Positions 10,473 to 22,209 of a stretch of DNA of 64,000 nt are shown here, piece after piece. The notes beneath the pieces are model-generated. The model worked only from the letters and a program-made list of their open reading frames with translations, ran no database searches and was not told the origin of the DNA. This DNA comes from Pseudomonas sp. TNT3 (GTDB taxonomy: Bacteria; Pseudomonadota; Gammaproteobacteria; Pseudomonadales; Pseudomonadaceae): contig NZ_WFGV02000003.1 in assembly GCF_010095445.2 (NCBI RefSeq), forward strand, positions 1 to 64,000, written 5' to 3'. Position 1 is the first letter of the stretch; every line of letters starts with the position of its first letter. The position numbers and the translations under genes were made by a program.

Positions 10473-10852
10473 CGGTTGCTCTGTGGTGCGTATTGATCGC
10501 GTTTTGCCTGCCTTACCTTTGCACGGGTGTTGCCAAGATCAGCGGCCGGTTCACGCTGAAAGACAACCATGACCCCCGGGACTTTCTCGATTCACTGAAC
10601 GGTTTGGGTAGGCGCGCCTATGCGGCGCAACTGAACAGCTTCGAAGTGACCCCGTTTTTTGCCGCAGCGGTGATCGTGGCTCACCTGGTGGGCACCGCTC
10701 AGTTGGTGACGGTCAATGTGCTGGCCGTATTGTTTGTTACCAGCCGGCTGCTGTTCATTATTTGCTACCTGGCCGACTGGGCGATCTTGCGCTCGTTGGT
10801 GTGGTTTGTGGGGATGGGGTTGATTGTGAGTTTCTTTGTGGTGTCTGCCTAA
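10469..10852 (+). CDS. MAPEG-family membrane protein
   Basis: 127 residues with four hydrophobic segments (about 2-22, 60-78, 80-98, 105-126). The loop after helix 1 contains NHDPRDF and LGRRAYAAQLNSFEVTPFFA, matching the bacterial MAPEG pattern (membrane proteins of eicosanoid and glutathione metabolism) with its conserved Asn, Glu and Arg. Bacterial members of this subgroup have no defined substrate. AAGGG precedes ATG 10469. Confidence 0.82.
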   Translation: MTVALWCVLIAFCLPYLCTGVAKISGRFTLKDNHDPRDFLDSLNGLGRRAYAAQLNSFEVTPFFAAAVIVAHLVGTAQLVTVNVLAVLFVTSRLLFIICYLADWAILRSLVWFVGMGLIVSFFVVSA

Positions 10853-10854
10853 AA

Positions 10855-10952
10855 ACAAGATCAAAAGATCGCAGCCTCGTTTCACTCGACAGCGCCTACC
10901 AGGGATAGGTATGCAACCCTGTAGGCGCTGACGAAGCCTGCGATCTTTTGAC
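10855..10952. repeat. REP-like inverted repeat (GATCGCAGCC family)
   Basis: Left arm GATCAAAAGATCGCAGCCTC is mirrored by a right arm ending GAAGCCTGCGATCTTTTGA. Central CAGCGCCTAC/GTAGGCGCTG pairing. Lies between the convergent MAPEG and mltA genes. Confidence 0.75.
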
Positions 10953-10953
10953 T

Positions 10954-12126
10954 TTAAATTTTGTCAGCCACCTGAGGTACTTGCGGCAGCGCCGCGCCCT
11001 TCGGCCACAACATCCAGATCTGTCCCTGCTGTTTCATGTCTCCTGCCAACTGCCCGGCCGCTTCGCCGGTGCCCCAGAACAGATCCGCACGTACTTCACC
11101 GGCAATCGCCCCGCCGGTGTCCTGAGCCGCTACCGGGCGAACCAGTGCCGTGCCGTCCGGTCGCGTTGTCGATAGCCACAGCAGACTGCCCAGTGGAATC
11201 ACCTTGCGATCCACCGCCGCGCTGTAGCCGGCCGTCAACGGTACGTTCAACGAGCCGCGAGGGCCTTCGTTGCTGTCCGGATTTCGGGTGAAGAACACGT
11301 AGCTCGGGTTACTGCCGAGCAGTTCCGGGATGCGCATCGGATTGGCCTTGGCCCAATCGCTGATGGCGCCCATGGTCACGTCTTCTTTCTTCAGTTCGCC
11401 TTGCTCCACCAGCCAGCGGCCGATCGGTCGATACGGGTGACCGTTCTGGTCGGCGTACGCAATGCGCAACTGGCGTCCGTCATCGAGCTGAATACGACCC
11501 GAACCCTGGATCTGCAGGAATTGCAGGTTCATCGGATCAGTCAGCCAGGCCACGACAGGTGCCTTGACCCCTTTGGTTTCAATGGTGGCTGCATCGTCGT
11601 ATGGCTTGAGCACGCGACCTTCAAGGCGTCCCCGCAGGCGCTTGCCCTTGAGCTCGGGATAAATGCTGTCCAGAGAGACGATGATCATGTCTTCGGGCAC
11701 GCCGTACACCGGGATGTTCGCCGCTTCGGTTTGCGTCAGGCTGCCGGGGTAGACCGGCTCGTAGTAGCCGGTGATCAACCCGTTCGGGTTGTCATTGGCG
11801 GCGCGCAGCCCGTAGACATCCAGGTGTTGTTTGAGAAACCCGCGAATCTCGTCGGCGGTTTGCGGCACGTTGGCAGAAGCCGCACAGGTCGAGCCCCAGA
11901 CCGGGTCGGCCTTGAGCCGGTTGCAGGCGCTGCGCCATGAACCGAAACCGGCGATCAGATCGTTGTCGGACACAGCCGGCAGAGCTTCCCAGGTAGCGCT
12001 GGAATAGGTCGCCAGCGCGTGGGTTTTGGGGGTGTTGTTTTCGCCACCGGTGCAGCCCGCGAGCACGGCTACCATCGGAAGGGTCCAGGCCAGGCTGTGA
12101 CGCCATGCCTTGATACGGCTAATCAT
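10954..12126 (-). CDS. mltA: Membrane-bound lytic murein transglycosylase A
   Basis: 390 residues as an outer-membrane lipoprotein: signal peptide with lipobox VLAGC. ATG 12126 (MISRIKAW) follows AAGGAA and is preferred over an upstream in-frame start at 12174. MltA cleaves the glycan strands of peptidoglycan to 1,6-anhydro-muropeptides. Visible landmarks are GYYEPVYPGS, QIQGSGRIQLDDG, YADQNGHPYRPIGR and the C-terminal 3D domain AAQDTGGAI with its conserved Asp residues. Full length for Pseudomonas MltA; transcribed away from the cytochrome gene at 12254. Confidence 0.95.
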   Translation of the reverse strand: MISRIKAWRHSLAWTLPMVAVLAGCTGGENNTPKTHALATYSSATWEALPAVSDNDLIAGFGSWRSACNRLKADPVWGSTCAASANVPQTADEIRGFLKQHLDVYGLRAANDNPNGLITGYYEPVYPGSLTQTEAANIPVYGVPEDMIIVSLDSIYPELKGKRLRGRLEGRVLKPYDDAATIETKGVKAPVVAWLTDPMNLQFLQIQGSGRIQLDDGRQLRIAYADQNGHPYRPIGRWLVEQGELKKEDVTMGAISDWAKANPMRIPELLGSNPSYVFFTRNPDSNEGPRGSLNVPLTAGYSAAVDRKVIPLGSLLWLSTTRPDGTALVRPVAAQDTGGAIAGEVRADLFWGTGEAAGQLAGDMKQQGQIWMLWPKGAALPQVPQVADKI

Positions 12127-12253
12127 GGAGTGATTCCTTTGACGGTCGCTCGAGTGCTCCATGCGCTCGAACAACCCATATTGATAATAGGGCTATTGGT
12201 CTTTATCGATGACGCGAGGATACTGGCCGCCGTTCCCGTGACCTGAAGCCACC

Positions 12254-12703
12254 ATGATTCTTAAAAGATTTTCAGTTGTATTGCTGGCCTGCCTGACGTT
12301 GTCTGCCTGTGGCGGTGTCGACCCGAATTCCCCACTGGGCCAGCGCAAAGCGATCTTCAAACAAATGCTCAAGACCGGCGAAGACCTGGGTGGCATGTTG
12401 CGCGGTCGTATTCCGTTCGACGGTCCGAAGTTCGCCGAGGGCGCCGTGAAGCTTGATGCGTTGTCCCATGAGCCGTGGAAACATTTTCCGCAGGTGCGCG
12501 AAGAAGATCACACCAGCGCCAAGGATGATGTCTGGCAGAAACAGGCACGCTTCCAGGAAATGGCCCGCCATCTTGAAGCGGCCACCGGTGAACTGGTGAT
12601 CGCCAGCCAGGTTCAACCTTACAAGGTGAGCAACCTTGGGCCGGCGGTACAAAAGGTCGAAGACGCCTGCAGTGCTTGCCATAAAGAGTTTCGGGATCAT
12701 TGA
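12254..12703 (+). CDS. Cytochrome c'-like lipoprotein
   Basis: 149 residues with a lipoprotein signal (LTLSACGG lipobox). A four-helix region follows, ending in a single haem-c motif CSACHKEFRDH at the C-terminus, which is where cytochromes c' carry it. Haem binding is through the two Cys and His of CSACH. Probably anchored to a membrane on the periplasmic side. Family members bind NO or serve in electron transfer; which applies is not visible. It is divergent from mltA and has no oxidase genes nearby. Confidence 0.82.
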   Translation: MILKRFSVVLLACLTLSACGGVDPNSPLGQRKAIFKQMLKTGEDLGGMLRGRIPFDGPKFAEGAVKLDALSHEPWKHFPQVREEDHTSAKDDVWQKQARFQEMARHLEAATGELVIASQVQPYKVSNLGPAVQKVEDACSACHKEFRDH

Positions 12704-12710
12704 TTAATTG

Positions 12711-12804
12711 AAAGATCGGCCGGATGCGACCCGAGCCTTCGGCATCTCCTACATGTCATGCGTACCTCTGTAGGAGCTGACGAAGGCTGCGATCTTTTGA
12801 TCTT
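12711..12804. repeat. REP-like inverted repeat
   Basis: CCGAGCCTTCGGCATCTCCT (left) is mirrored imperfectly by TGTAGGAGCTGACGAAGGCT (right), then GCGATCTTTTGATCTT. Lies between two convergent genes. Confidence 0.7.
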
Positions 12805-12813
12805 GAAACGATG

Positions 12814-13209
12814 TTACTTATCCAGCTCGTCCAGCGCTTCCTGCAATTCCTTGCGGGACTCGGCGAGTTTGTCTTTGCGTTTGTTGATCTTTTCCGGGTC
12901 GCCTTTTTTCATGGCCTTATCAAGATCCGCCTGACGCTTGCTGACTTCGTGCTTGGCGTCGAGGACCTTGTTTTCCCGTTCTTTCTGCAGCGAGGCGTCG
13001 GTGCAATGAGCGGTGACTTCGCTGAGGGCTTTTTCCAGCCCGGCCTGCTGATCGGCGTTGCCGTGGGATTTGGCCAGTTCGATCTGGTTGATGATGCCTT
13101 GTTTCTTGGCCGCGCAACCGGTCAGCCCCGGGGCCTCTTCGGCGGCCATCAGTGGAGCAGCCATCACACTGCAAAGAGTCAGCAGGGCGAGCGAAGAAAG
13201 AAATTTCAT
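12814..13209 (-). CDS. Periplasmic DUF1090-family protein (YqjC-like)
   Basis: 131 residues: signal peptide (about 1-22, MAAPLMA then AEEAPG), then CAAKKQGIINQIELAKSHGN and a second Cys in AHCTDASL. The rest is long, charged and predicted coiled-coil (about 70-131, rich in Lys, Glu, Asp). This matches DUF1090/YqjC proteins, which have no assigned function. GGAG precedes ATG 13209. Monocistronic, upstream of ligB on the same strand. Confidence 0.82.
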   Translation of the reverse strand: MKFLSSLALLTLCSVMAAPLMAAEEAPGLTGCAAKKQGIINQIELAKSHGNADQQAGLEKALSEVTAHCTDASLQKERENKVLDAKHEVSKRQADLDKAMKKGDPEKINKRKDKLAESRKELQEALDELDK

Positions 13210-13307
13210 AAAAGCTCCATGTGCAGAGTCAAACGGGTCGAGTGGCGTCGGGCTGTTTGAGCCCTGGTCGACACTTGGGTTCCCGGGTGGGTGGGCATCG
13301 CCGGCTG

Positions 13308-14990
<1,683 letters not shown>

Positions 14991-15068
14991 TCAATGGGAT
15001 GCTCAAAGGCTAGTCAGTTTTAGCCTTTTGGGATCAGGGTATCCATTCAGTATGTTTCGTGGGCGAGG

Positions 15069-15178
15069 ATCAAAAGATCGTCCGAACGCGGCCCGAGCCT
15101 TCGGCAGCTCCTACAGAGTCTCGCTTGCAACTGTAGGAGCTGCCGAAGGCTCGGGCCGCGTTCGGACGATCTTTTGAT
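15069..15178. repeat. Perfect 48-bp inverted repeat, 14-base loop
   Basis: The arms 15069-15116 and 15131-15178 are exact reverse complements by direct reading. They begin ATCAAAAGATCGTCCGAACG and end CAGCTCCTACAG. It is the most regular REP-like element of the window and lies after the metK terminator, upstream of ligB. Confidence 0.9.
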
Positions 15179-15187
15179 TTTCATACA

Positions 15188-15226
15188 ATAAAAAGCCCCG
15201 CACGGCGAACCGTGCAGGGCTTTTGG
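15188..15226 (-). terminator. Rho-independent terminator of metK
   Basis: The minus strand reads AAAAGCCCTGCACGG, loop TTCG, then CCGTGCGGGGCTTTTTATT. A strong GC stem with a UUCG-type loop and T-run lies 17 bases after the metK stop. An A-run on the other side makes it potentially bidirectional. Confidence 0.9.
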
Positions 15227-15242
15227 TACCGCCGGGGAAGTT

Positions 15243-16433
15243 TTACAGACCGGCAGCAGCGCGCAGAGACTCGGCGCGATCGGTTTTTTCCCAGGTGAAC
15301 GTGGTGAACGTATCGTCGCCCACGGTCTTGGTTTGCGGCGTGCGACCGAAGTGGCCGTAGGCAGCAGTTTCCTGGTACATCGGGTGCAGCAGGTCGAGCA
15401 TGGTGGTGATTGCGTAAGGACGCAGGTCGAACACTTCACGGACCAGGTTGATGATTTTTTCATCGCTGATCTTGCCGGTGCCGAAGGTGTTCAACGAGAT
15501 CGACGTCGGCTGGGCAACACCGATCGCGTAGGAAACCTGAATCTCGCAACGCTCGGCCAGGCCGGCTGCGACGATGTTCTTGGCCACGTAACGACCGGCG
15601 TAGGCTGCCGAACGGTCAACCTTCGATGGATCTTTACCGGAGAACGCACCGCCACCGTGACGGGCCATGCCGCCGTAAGTGTCGACGATGATCTTGCGAC
15701 CGGTCAGGCCGCAGTCGCCCACCGGGCCACCGATGATGAACTGACCTGTCGGGTTGATGTGGAACTGAGTGTCCTTGTGCAGCAGTTCGGCAGGCAGCAC
15801 GTGCTTGACGATCAGCTCCATCACGCCTTCGCGCAGGTCTTTGTAAGACACTTCCGGGTTGTGCTGGGTCGACAGAACAACGGCGTCGATACCGACAACC
15901 TTGCCGTTTTCGTAACGGCAGGTGACCTGGGACTTGGCGTCCGGACGCAGCCAAGGCAACAGCCCGGATTTGCGCGCATCGGCCTGACGCTGCACCAACT
16001 GGTGAGAGAAGGTGATCGGCGCTGGCATCAGCACGTCGGTTTCGTTGCTGGCGTAGCCGAACATCAAACCCTGGTCGCCGGCGCCCTGATCTTCTGGCTT
16101 GGCACGGTCGACACCCTGGTTGATGTCAGGTGACTGCTTGCCGATGATGTTCATCACGCCGCAAGTCGCACCGTCGAAGCCAACATCGGAGCTGGTGTAG
16201 CCGATGTCGGTGATCACGTCACGGACGATCTGCTCCAGGTCAACCCAGGCCGAAGTGGTGACTTCGCCGGCGATGATCGCCACACCCGTTTTCACCAGAG
16301 TCTCGCACGCCACACGGGCGAACTTGTCTTCAGCAATGATTGCGTCCAGCACCGCGTCAGAAATCTGATCGGCGATTTTGTCCGGATGCCCTTCAGACAC
16401 GGACTCGGAGGTGAAGAGGGAGTATTCGCTCAT
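15243..16433 (-). CDS. metK: S-adenosylmethionine synthetase
   Basis: 396 residues, full length. Makes SAM from ATP and methionine. Landmarks are [20 protein letters not shown] at the N-terminus (His in GHPDK), [12 protein letters not shown], the P-loop-like [19 protein letters not shown] and the tail ending in AAAGL. AGGA lies ten bases before ATG 16433. Only 18 bases separate it from the upstream ArsR-methyltransferase gene, so the two form an operon and metK should come under the same operator. Confidence 0.98.
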   Translation of the reverse strand: MSEYSLFTSESVSEGHPDKIADQISDAVLDAIIAEDKFARVACETLVKTGVAIIAGEVTTSAWVDLEQIVRDVITDIGYTSSDVGFDGATCGVMNIIGKQSPDINQGVDRAKPEDQGAGDQGLMFGYASNETDVLMPAPITFSHQLVQRQADARKSGLLPWLRPDAKSQVTCRYENGKVVGIDAVVLSTQHNPEVSYKDLREGVMELIVKHVLPAELLHKDTQFHINPTGQFIIGGPVGDCGLTGRKIIVDTYGGMARHGGGAFSGKDPSKVDRSAAYAGRYVAKNIVAAGLAERCEIQVSYAIGVAQPTSISLNTFGTGKISDEKIINLVREVFDLRPYAITTMLDLLHPMYQETAAYGHFGRTPQTKTVGDDTFTTFTWEKTDRAESLRAAAGL

Positions 16434-16451
16434 CTCGATGTTTTCCTGAAT

Positions 16452-17447
16452 TTACCGATGGTGAGTGTCGCCAGGCGGTCGCTGAAAATGGCGGACCTGA
16501 ATCTGGAAACCATTACGTAAGCCTACATAGAGGCTTTCCCCGGGAACGAGTCCCGCAGCGGTGGCCCAACGGGCCAGATCGTCCTGTTCAAACCCCAGCC
16601 AGAGATCACCGCAGGCCTCCTTGGCCCAACTCTGGTTGTGGCTACATAACTCTGTTACTAGCAGGCTTCCGCCCGGTTTCAGCAAGCCGGCCATGTGCTT
16701 GAGCGCATCAGCCGGCGCGGCAAAATGGTGCAGCACCATGTTCAGTACAACGCAGTCGGCCTGGAGGCTGACGCCGTTCAATGCATCGGCCAGCTGCAGG
16801 CTGACGTTAGCCAACGACTCGCGCTCGCACACCTGGCGCGCCAGTTCGAGCATTGCCGGGCTGTTATCCAGCGCTGTGACCTGCGTAAAGCGGCGCGCCA
16901 GTTCCGGCAGGAAAGCACCGTCACCGGGGCCGACTTCAATAGCCGTGGCGCCTTCGTTGAAACTCAACTTGTCGAGCAGGGCCACCACGCTTTCGCGGTA
17001 CTGCGGCAGGCCGGCAATCAAGTCTTGCTGGGCGCGAAACTTCTCCGCAACCCGTGAAAAAAAGTCCTGGCTGGCTGCCGCTCGTTGGCCATGAACCTGG
17101 GTAATTCGCGAGCGAACGTCCGCAGGCAGGGTCAGGTCGTCGACCTCTTCGAGCAAGGCGGTGTGCAGCTTGCCGCCCGGCAGGTCGGTGTGGGGCAGGG
17201 CGCGACGGTAGAAGATCGCATTGCCTTCACGGCGAGTCGCCACCAGCCCGGCCTGGGACAACACCTTGAGGTGATGGCTCATGCCCGATTGGCCCATACC
17301 GAAGATCTGCGCCAGTTCCAGTACGCCAAACGAATCGTTGGCCAGCGCGCGCAATACATTCAGGCGCAGAGGATCACCGGCGGCCTTGCAGAGGGCCGAC
17401 AGATCGTCGCAATCGTCATGTCGAATGGAAGGCGCGCGTAAATTCAT
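16452..17447 (-). CDS. sahR: ArsR-family regulator fused to a SAM-dependent methyltransferase domain (SahR-like)
   Basis: 331 residues. Residues 15-95 form an ArsR winged helix (DPLRLNVLRALAN, then GQSGMSHHLKVLSQAGLV as the recognition helix). Residues 130-260 form a class I methyltransferase fold with EVGPGDGAFLPELA (171-184) as the SAM/SAH site. This architecture is that of SahR, described as a SAH-responsive regulator of methionine-cycle genes. Classical ArsR metal-binding cysteines are not obvious. It is co-transcribed with metK and has a palindrome 41 bp upstream. No SD is visible before ATG 17447, so initiation may be leaderless. Gene symbol by architecture and context. Confidence 0.8.
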   Translation of the reverse strand: MNLRAPSIRHDDCDDLSALCKAAGDPLRLNVLRALANDSFGVLELAQIFGMGQSGMSHHLKVLSQAGLVATRREGNAIFYRRALPHTDLPGGKLHTALLEEVDDLTLPADVRSRITQVHGQRAAASQDFFSRVAEKFRAQQDLIAGLPQYRESVVALLDKLSFNEGATAIEVGPGDGAFLPELARRFTQVTALDNSPAMLELARQVCERESLANVSLQLADALNGVSLQADCVVLNMVLHHFAAPADALKHMAGLLKPGGSLLVTELCSHNQSWAKEACGDLWLGFEQDDLARWATAAGLVPGESLYVGLRNGFQIQVRHFQRPPGDTHHR

Positions 17448-17487
17448 AAGGCCGGCAGTCTAGTCACGGGTCGAAAACACCGCAAGG

Positions 17488-17513
17488 GCAATATCAAAAA
17501 GTTTTGATATTGC
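17488..17513. promoter_or_regulatory. 26-bp palindrome, probable SahR operator
   Basis: GCAATATCAAAA (17488-17499), two central bases, then TTTTGATATTGC (17502-17513): perfect 12-bp arms. It lies between the divergent sahR-metK and tktA transcription units. ArsR-family dimers bind such palindromes, and the ATATCAA/TTGATAT core agrees with what I recall of SahR sites. Confidence 0.75.
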
Positions 17514-17707
17514 TCGATAGATGGCACTTCTGCGTGCCTGGTCCACTCTACAAACGAGCAGCGGAAAGGTTTCACCAACCGAAACCACCGCTATCCATGG
17601 GAAAAACGTCCCCGGATGACTATCTGTCATTGCCCCGAGGCCGGTCGGTGAGGGAAAATGCTCGCCTTTTTTCCGATTCGTTTTAATCAATCCCCAGGAG
17701 AACAGCG

Positions 17708-19705
17708 ATGCCCAGCCGTCGTGAGCGTGCCAACGCCATTCGTGCCCTCAGCATGGATGCCGTGCAAAAAGCCAACAGCGGCCATCCCGGTGCCCCTATG
17801 GGTATGGCGGATATCGCCGAAGTACTTTGGCGTGACTTCCTGAAGCACAACCCGAGCAATCCATCGTTCGCCGACCGTGACCGCTTCGTGCTGTCCAACG
17901 GTCACGGCTCGATGTTGATCTACTCGCTGCTGCACCTGACCGGCTATGACCTGTCGATCGATGACCTGAAAAACTTCCGCCAGCTGCACAGCCGTACGCC
18001 GGGTCACCCGGAATTCGGCTACACCCCGGGCGTTGAAACCACCACCGGTCCACTGGGCCAAGGCCTGGCTAACGCCGTTGGTTTCGCCCTGGCAGAAAAA
18101 GTGCTGGCGGCGCAGTTCAACCGTCCTGGCCACAACGTCGTTGACCACCACACCTACGTGTTCCTGGGTGATGGCTGCATGATGGAAGGCATTTCCCACG
18201 AAGTGGGTTCCCTGGCCGGTACCCTGGGCCTGGGCAAACTGATCGCTTTCTACGACGACAACGGCATCTCCATCGACGGCGAAGTCGAGGGCTGGTTCAC
18301 CGACGACACGCCGAAGCGTTTCGAAGCCTACAACTGGCAGGTGATCCGCAACGTCGACGGTCACGACCCTGAAGAAATCAAGACCGCCATCGAGACTGCA
18401 CGCAAAAGCGAGCAACCGACGCTGATCTGCTGCAAGACCACCATCGGTTTCGGTTCGCCGAACAAGCAGGGCAAAGAAGACTGCCACGGCGCCCCGCTGG
18501 GTGACGCGGAAATCGCGCTGACCCGCACAGCGCTGAACTGGAACCACGGTCCGTTCGAAATCCCGGCTGACATCTACGCCGAGTGGGACGCCAAGGAAGC
18601 AGGCCTCGCGGCTGAAGCCGAGTGGGATCAGCGTTTCGCGGCCTACTCCGCTGCTTTCCCTGAGCTGGCCAACGAACTGGTCCGTCGTCTGAGCGGCGAA
18701 CTGCCGGCTGACTTCGCTGAAAAAGCATCGGCCTACATCGCTGAAGTCGCGGCCAAGGGCGAGACCATCGCCAGCCGTAAAGCCAGCCAGAACGCACTGA
18801 ATGCCTATGGCCCGCTGTTGCCTGAACTGCTGGGCGGCTCCGCTGACCTGGCCGGTTCCAACCTGACCCTGTGGAAAGGTTGCAAGGGCGTTTCGGCTGA
18901 AGACGCCAGCGGCAACTACATGTACTACGGCGTTCGCGAATTCGGCATGAGCGCGATCATGAACGGCGTGTCCCTGCACGGCGGTCTGGTGCCTTACGGC
19001 GCGACTTTCCTGATGTTCATGGAATACGCACGCAACGCAGTTCGCATGGCGTCGCTGATGAAGAAACGCGTGGTGTTCGTCTACACCCACGACTCCATCG
19101 GTCTGGGCGAAGACGGCCCGACTCACCAGCCGGTCGAGCAATTGACCAGCCTGCGCAGCACGCCGAACCTCGACACCTGGCGTCCAGCCGATGCCGTTGA
19201 ATCGGCCGTTTGCTGGAAACTAGCTCTGGAACGCAAGGACGGCCCTTCGGCGCTGATCTTCTCGCGTCAGAACCTGCAGCACCAGGAGCGTGACGCCGGC
19301 CAGATCGCCGACATCGCCCGTGGCGGTTACGTGTTGAAGGACTGCGAGGGCGAGCCTGAGCTGATCCTGATCTCCACCGGTTCCGAGGTCGGCCTGACCG
19401 TTCAGGCTTACGACAAACTGACCGAACAAGGTCGTAAGGTTCGTGTTGTTTCGATGCCTTGCACCACCGTGTTCGATGCTCAGGACGCCGGTTACAAGCA
19501 AGCAGTTCTGCCGTTGCAGGTCAGCGCCCGTATCGCCATCGAGGCCGCCCACGCGGACTACTGGTACAAGTACGTGGGCCTGGAAGGTCGCGTCATCGGC
19601 ATGACCACCTACGGCGAGTCGGCGCCTGCGCCTGCCTTGTTCGAAGAGTTCGGCTTCACCCTGGAAAACATCCTGGGTCAGGCTGAAGAGCTGCTGGAAG
19701 ACTAA
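17708..19705 (+). CDS. tktA: Transketolase
   Basis: 665 residues. Transfers two-carbon ketol units in the pentose phosphate pathway using thiamine diphosphate. Landmarks are [40 protein letters not shown], the ThDP motif [13 protein letters not shown] through [11 protein letters not shown], and the catalytic Glu region [20 protein letters not shown] lies before ATG 17708. It is the first gene of the tktA-epd-pgk-fba cluster, separated from epd by a REP palindrome of about 130 bp. Confidence 0.98.
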   Translation: MPSRRERANAIRALSMDAVQKANSGHPGAPMGMADIAEVLWRDFLKHNPSNPSFADRDRFVLSNGHGSMLIYSLLHLTGYDLSIDDLKNFRQLHSRTPGHPEFGYTPGVETTTGPLGQGLANAVGFALAEKVLAAQFNRPGHNVVDHHTYVFLGDGCMMEGISHEVGSLAGTLGLGKLIAFYDDNGISIDGEVEGWFTDDTPKRFEAYNWQVIRNVDGHDPEEIKTAIETARKSEQPTLICCKTTIGFGSPNKQGKEDCHGAPLGDAEIALTRTALNWNHGPFEIPADIYAEWDAKEAGLAAEAEWDQRFAAYSAAFPELANELVRRLSGELPADFAEKASAYIAEVAAKGETIASRKASQNALNAYGPLLPELLGGSADLAGSNLTLWKGCKGVSAEDASGNYMYYGVREFGMSAIMNGVSLHGGLVPYGATFLMFMEYARNAVRMASLMKKRVVFVYTHDSIGLGEDGPTHQPVEQLTSLRSTPNLDTWRPADAVESAVCWKLALERKDGPSALIFSRQNLQHQERDAGQIADIARGGYVLKDCEGEPELILISTGSEVGLTVQAYDKLTEQGRKVRVVSMPCTTVFDAQDAGYKQAVLPLQVSARIAIEAAHADYWYKYVGLEGRVIGMTTYGESAPAPALFEEFGFTLENILGQAEELLED

Positions 19706-19747
19706 AACACGGACGTGGCAGTCATGTTTTCATGCCTGCCGCGATCC

Positions 19748-19880
19748 CTGTAGCAGCTGCCGAAGGCTGCGTCCGGCCGCGAAGCGGTCGTAAACCCGAC
19801 ACCGCGTACCTTCAACTGAAGCGCGGTGCCAAATTTACGACCGCTTCGCGGCCGGACGCAGGCTGCGCCAGCTGCTACAG
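19748..19880. repeat. REP-like long inverted repeat
   Basis: CTGTAGCAGCTGCCGAAGGC (19748-19767) pairs with a right arm ending GCCAGCTGCTACAG (19880). A long inner pairing runs through GTCCGGCCGCGAAGCGGTCG and its complement. It separates tktA from epd and may form a large hairpin in read-through RNA. Confidence 0.8.
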
Positions 19881-19929
19881 GTCCGGGTTGGTATAAAAAT
19901 TCGTCTGGCTGCGTATTATCGAGAACCCC

Positions 19930-20994
19930 ATGCCCCAACCGCGTCCCTACAAAGTTGCACTCAACGGCTACGGCCGGATTGGTCGTTGCGTCTTGCGTGC
20001 GTTGTTCGAGCGTGGCGAAAAGGCCGGGTTTGAAATTGTTGCGATCAACGATCTGGCCGACATGGCCAGCATCGAATACCTGACACGCTTCGACTCCACT
20101 CACGGGCGTTTCCCCGGTGAAGTGAAGGTCGACGGCGATTGTCTGCATATTAATGGCGTCTGCGTGAAGGTCCTGCGCAGCGCCACCCCCGAAGGCATCG
20201 ATTGGGCGTCGCTGGACGTCGATCTGGTGCTGGAATGCTCCGGCGCTTACCACACCCGTGAAGACGGCCAGCGTTTCCTCAACGCCGGCGCGCCAAGGGT
20301 GCTGTTTTCCCAGCCGATGGCCAGCGAGGCCGATGTCGACGCCACCATCGTCTACGGCGTGAACCAGGATTGCCTGACCGGCGACGAGCTGCTCGTGTCC
20401 AACGCGTCCTGCACTACTAATTGCGGTGTGCCGCTGCTGCGCTTGCTGGATAAGGCCATTGGCCTGGATTACGTGTCGATCACCACCATCCACTCGGCAA
20501 TGAACGACCAGCCTGTGATCGACGCCTATCACCACGAGGACCTGCGCCGCACCCGTTCGGCGTTCCAGTCGGTGATTCCGGTGTCCACTGGTCTGGCACG
20601 TGGCATCGAACGCCTGTTACCGGAACTTGCCGGGAGAATTCAGGCCAAAGCCGTGCGGGTGCCGACGGTGAATGTGTCCTGCCTCGACATTACGATGCAG
20701 ACCGCCACCGCGACGGACGCCACCGAGATCAACCGGATTTTGCGCGAGGCTGCCACCAGCGGCCCGCTCAAAGGCTTGCTGGCCTATACCGAGTTGCCGC
20801 ACGCCAGCTGTGATTTCAACCATGACCCTCATTCGGCGATCGTCGATGCCAGTCAGACCCGGGTTTCCGGGCCCAAGCTTGTGAATATCCTGGCCTGGTT
20901 CGACAACGAATGGGGTTTTGCCAACCGAATGCTGGACGTTGCAGAGCACTATCTGCAAACAGCTTCTCCACTCTCTGCTTCTCAAAAGCCGTAA
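19930..20994 (+). CDS. epd: D-erythrose-4-phosphate dehydrogenase
   Basis: 354 residues of the GAPDH superfamily. The NAD-binding start is [20 protein letters not shown]. The catalytic Cys is in [26 protein letters not shown] near the C-terminus is a family signature. Epd oxidises erythrose-4-phosphate to 4-phosphoerythronate for pyridoxal phosphate synthesis. Epd rather than GapA is favoured by its place between tktA and pgk, and by the FSQPMAS segment (phosphate site variant). Some GAPDH activity remains possible. pgk starts 17 bp after its stop. Confidence 0.9.
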   Translation: MPQPRPYKVALNGYGRIGRCVLRALFERGEKAGFEIVAINDLADMASIEYLTRFDSTHGRFPGEVKVDGDCLHINGVCVKVLRSATPEGIDWASLDVDLVLECSGAYHTREDGQRFLNAGAPRVLFSQPMASEADVDATIVYGVNQDCLTGDELLVSNASCTTNCGVPLLRLLDKAIGLDYVSITTIHSAMNDQPVIDAYHHEDLRRTRSAFQSVIPVSTGLARGIERLLPELAGRIQAKAVRVPTVNVSCLDITMQTATATDATEINRILREAATSGPLKGLLAYTELPHASCDFNHDPHSAIVDASQTRVSGPKLVNILAWFDNEWGFANRMLDVAEHYLQTASPLSASQKP

Positions 20995-21011
20995 CTCAGG
21001 AAATGCGACCC

Positions 21012-22175
21012 ATGACCGTGTTGAAGATGACCGACCTCGATCTGCAAGGTAAACGCGTACTGATTCGCGAAGACCTCAACGTCCCAGTCAAGGACGGTGT
21101 TGTCACCAGCGATGCGCGAATCCTGGCCTCGCTGCCGACCATCAAGCTGGCCCTGGAAAAAGGCGCGGCCGTGATGGTCTGCTCGCACCTTGGCCGTCCG
21201 ACTGAAGGCGAGTTCTCGGCCGAGAACAGCCTCAAGCCAGTGGCTGAGTACCTGAGCAAGGCCTTGGGCCGCGAAGTGCCACTGGTGGCTGATTACCTGG
21301 GTGGCGTCGACGTGAAAGCCGGCGACATCGTGCTGTTCGAAAACGTGCGCTTCAACAAAGGCGAGAAAAAGAACGCTGACGACCTGGCCCAGCAATACGC
21401 TGCCCTGTGCGACGTGTTCGTGATGGACGCCTTCGGCACTGCTCACCGCGCCGAGGGTTCGACCCATGGCGTGGCCAAGTTCGCCAAAGTCGCTGCGGCG
21501 GGTCCGCTGCTGGCTGCAGAGCTGGACGCATTGGGTAAAGCCCTCGGCGCTCCGGCCCAGCCTATGGCCGCCATTGTTGCCGGCTCCAAGGTATCGACCA
21601 AGCTCGACGTACTGAACAGCCTGAGCCAGATCTGCAATCAGCTGATTGTCGGTGGCGGCATCGCCAACACCTTCCTCGCTGCTGCCGGTCACCCGGTCGG
21701 CAAGTCGTTGTACGAGCCGGACCTGCTGGACACCGCGCGCGAAATCGCCGCCAAGGTCAGCGTGCCATTGCCGGTCGACGTTGTTGTTGCCAAGGAATTC
21801 GCTGAAAGCGCGACCGCGACCGTCAAGCTGATCGCTGATGTGGCCGCAGATGACATGATCCTGGACATCGGTCCGCAGACCGCGGCGAATTTCGCCGAGC
21901 TGCTGAAGTCGTCCAAGACCATCCTGTGGAACGGCCCGGTAGGCGTGTTCGAATTCGACCAGTTCGGTAACGGCACCAAAGTGCTGGCCCAGGCCATCGC
22001 AGAAAGCTCGGCGTTCTCCATCGCTGGCGGCGGCGACACCCTGGCAGCCATCGATAAATATGGCGTTGCCGATCAGATCTCCTACATTTCTACCGGTGGC
22101 GGCGCATTCCTCGAATTCGTCGAAGGCAAAGTGCTGCCGGCCGTTGAAGTCCTGGAAAGTCGGGCCAAGGCCTGA
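21012..22175 (+). CDS. pgk: Phosphoglycerate kinase
   Basis: 387 residues from ATG 21012 ([20 protein letters not shown]). The frame is open back into epd, but this start gives the normal family N-terminus. It interconverts 1,3-bisphosphoglycerate/ADP and 3-phosphoglycerate/ATP. Visible motifs are [32 protein letters not shown] (substrate Arg/His), [33 protein letters not shown] and the adenine-side GGGDTLAAI. Co-transcribed with epd. Confidence 0.98.
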   Translation: MTVLKMTDLDLQGKRVLIREDLNVPVKDGVVTSDARILASLPTIKLALEKGAAVMVCSHLGRPTEGEFSAENSLKPVAEYLSKALGREVPLVADYLGGVDVKAGDIVLFENVRFNKGEKKNADDLAQQYAALCDVFVMDAFGTAHRAEGSTHGVAKFAKVAAAGPLLAAELDALGKALGAPAQPMAAIVAGSKVSTKLDVLNSLSQICNQLIVGGGIANTFLAAAGHPVGKSLYEPDLLDTAREIAAKVSVPLPVDVVVAKEFAESATATVKLIADVAADDMILDIGPQTAANFAELLKSSKTILWNGPVGVFEFDQFGNGTKVLAQAIAESSAFSIAGGGDTLAAIDKYGVADQISYISTGGGAFLEFVEGKVLPAVEVLESRAKA

Positions 22176-22209
22176 GGCGGTTCATTTGACCAGGAAAGGG
22201 AGTGTTCAC

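Noticed and set aside
17687..19141. A 484-codon minus-strand open frame
   Set aside because: Antisense of tktA; no SD, no recognisable motif.
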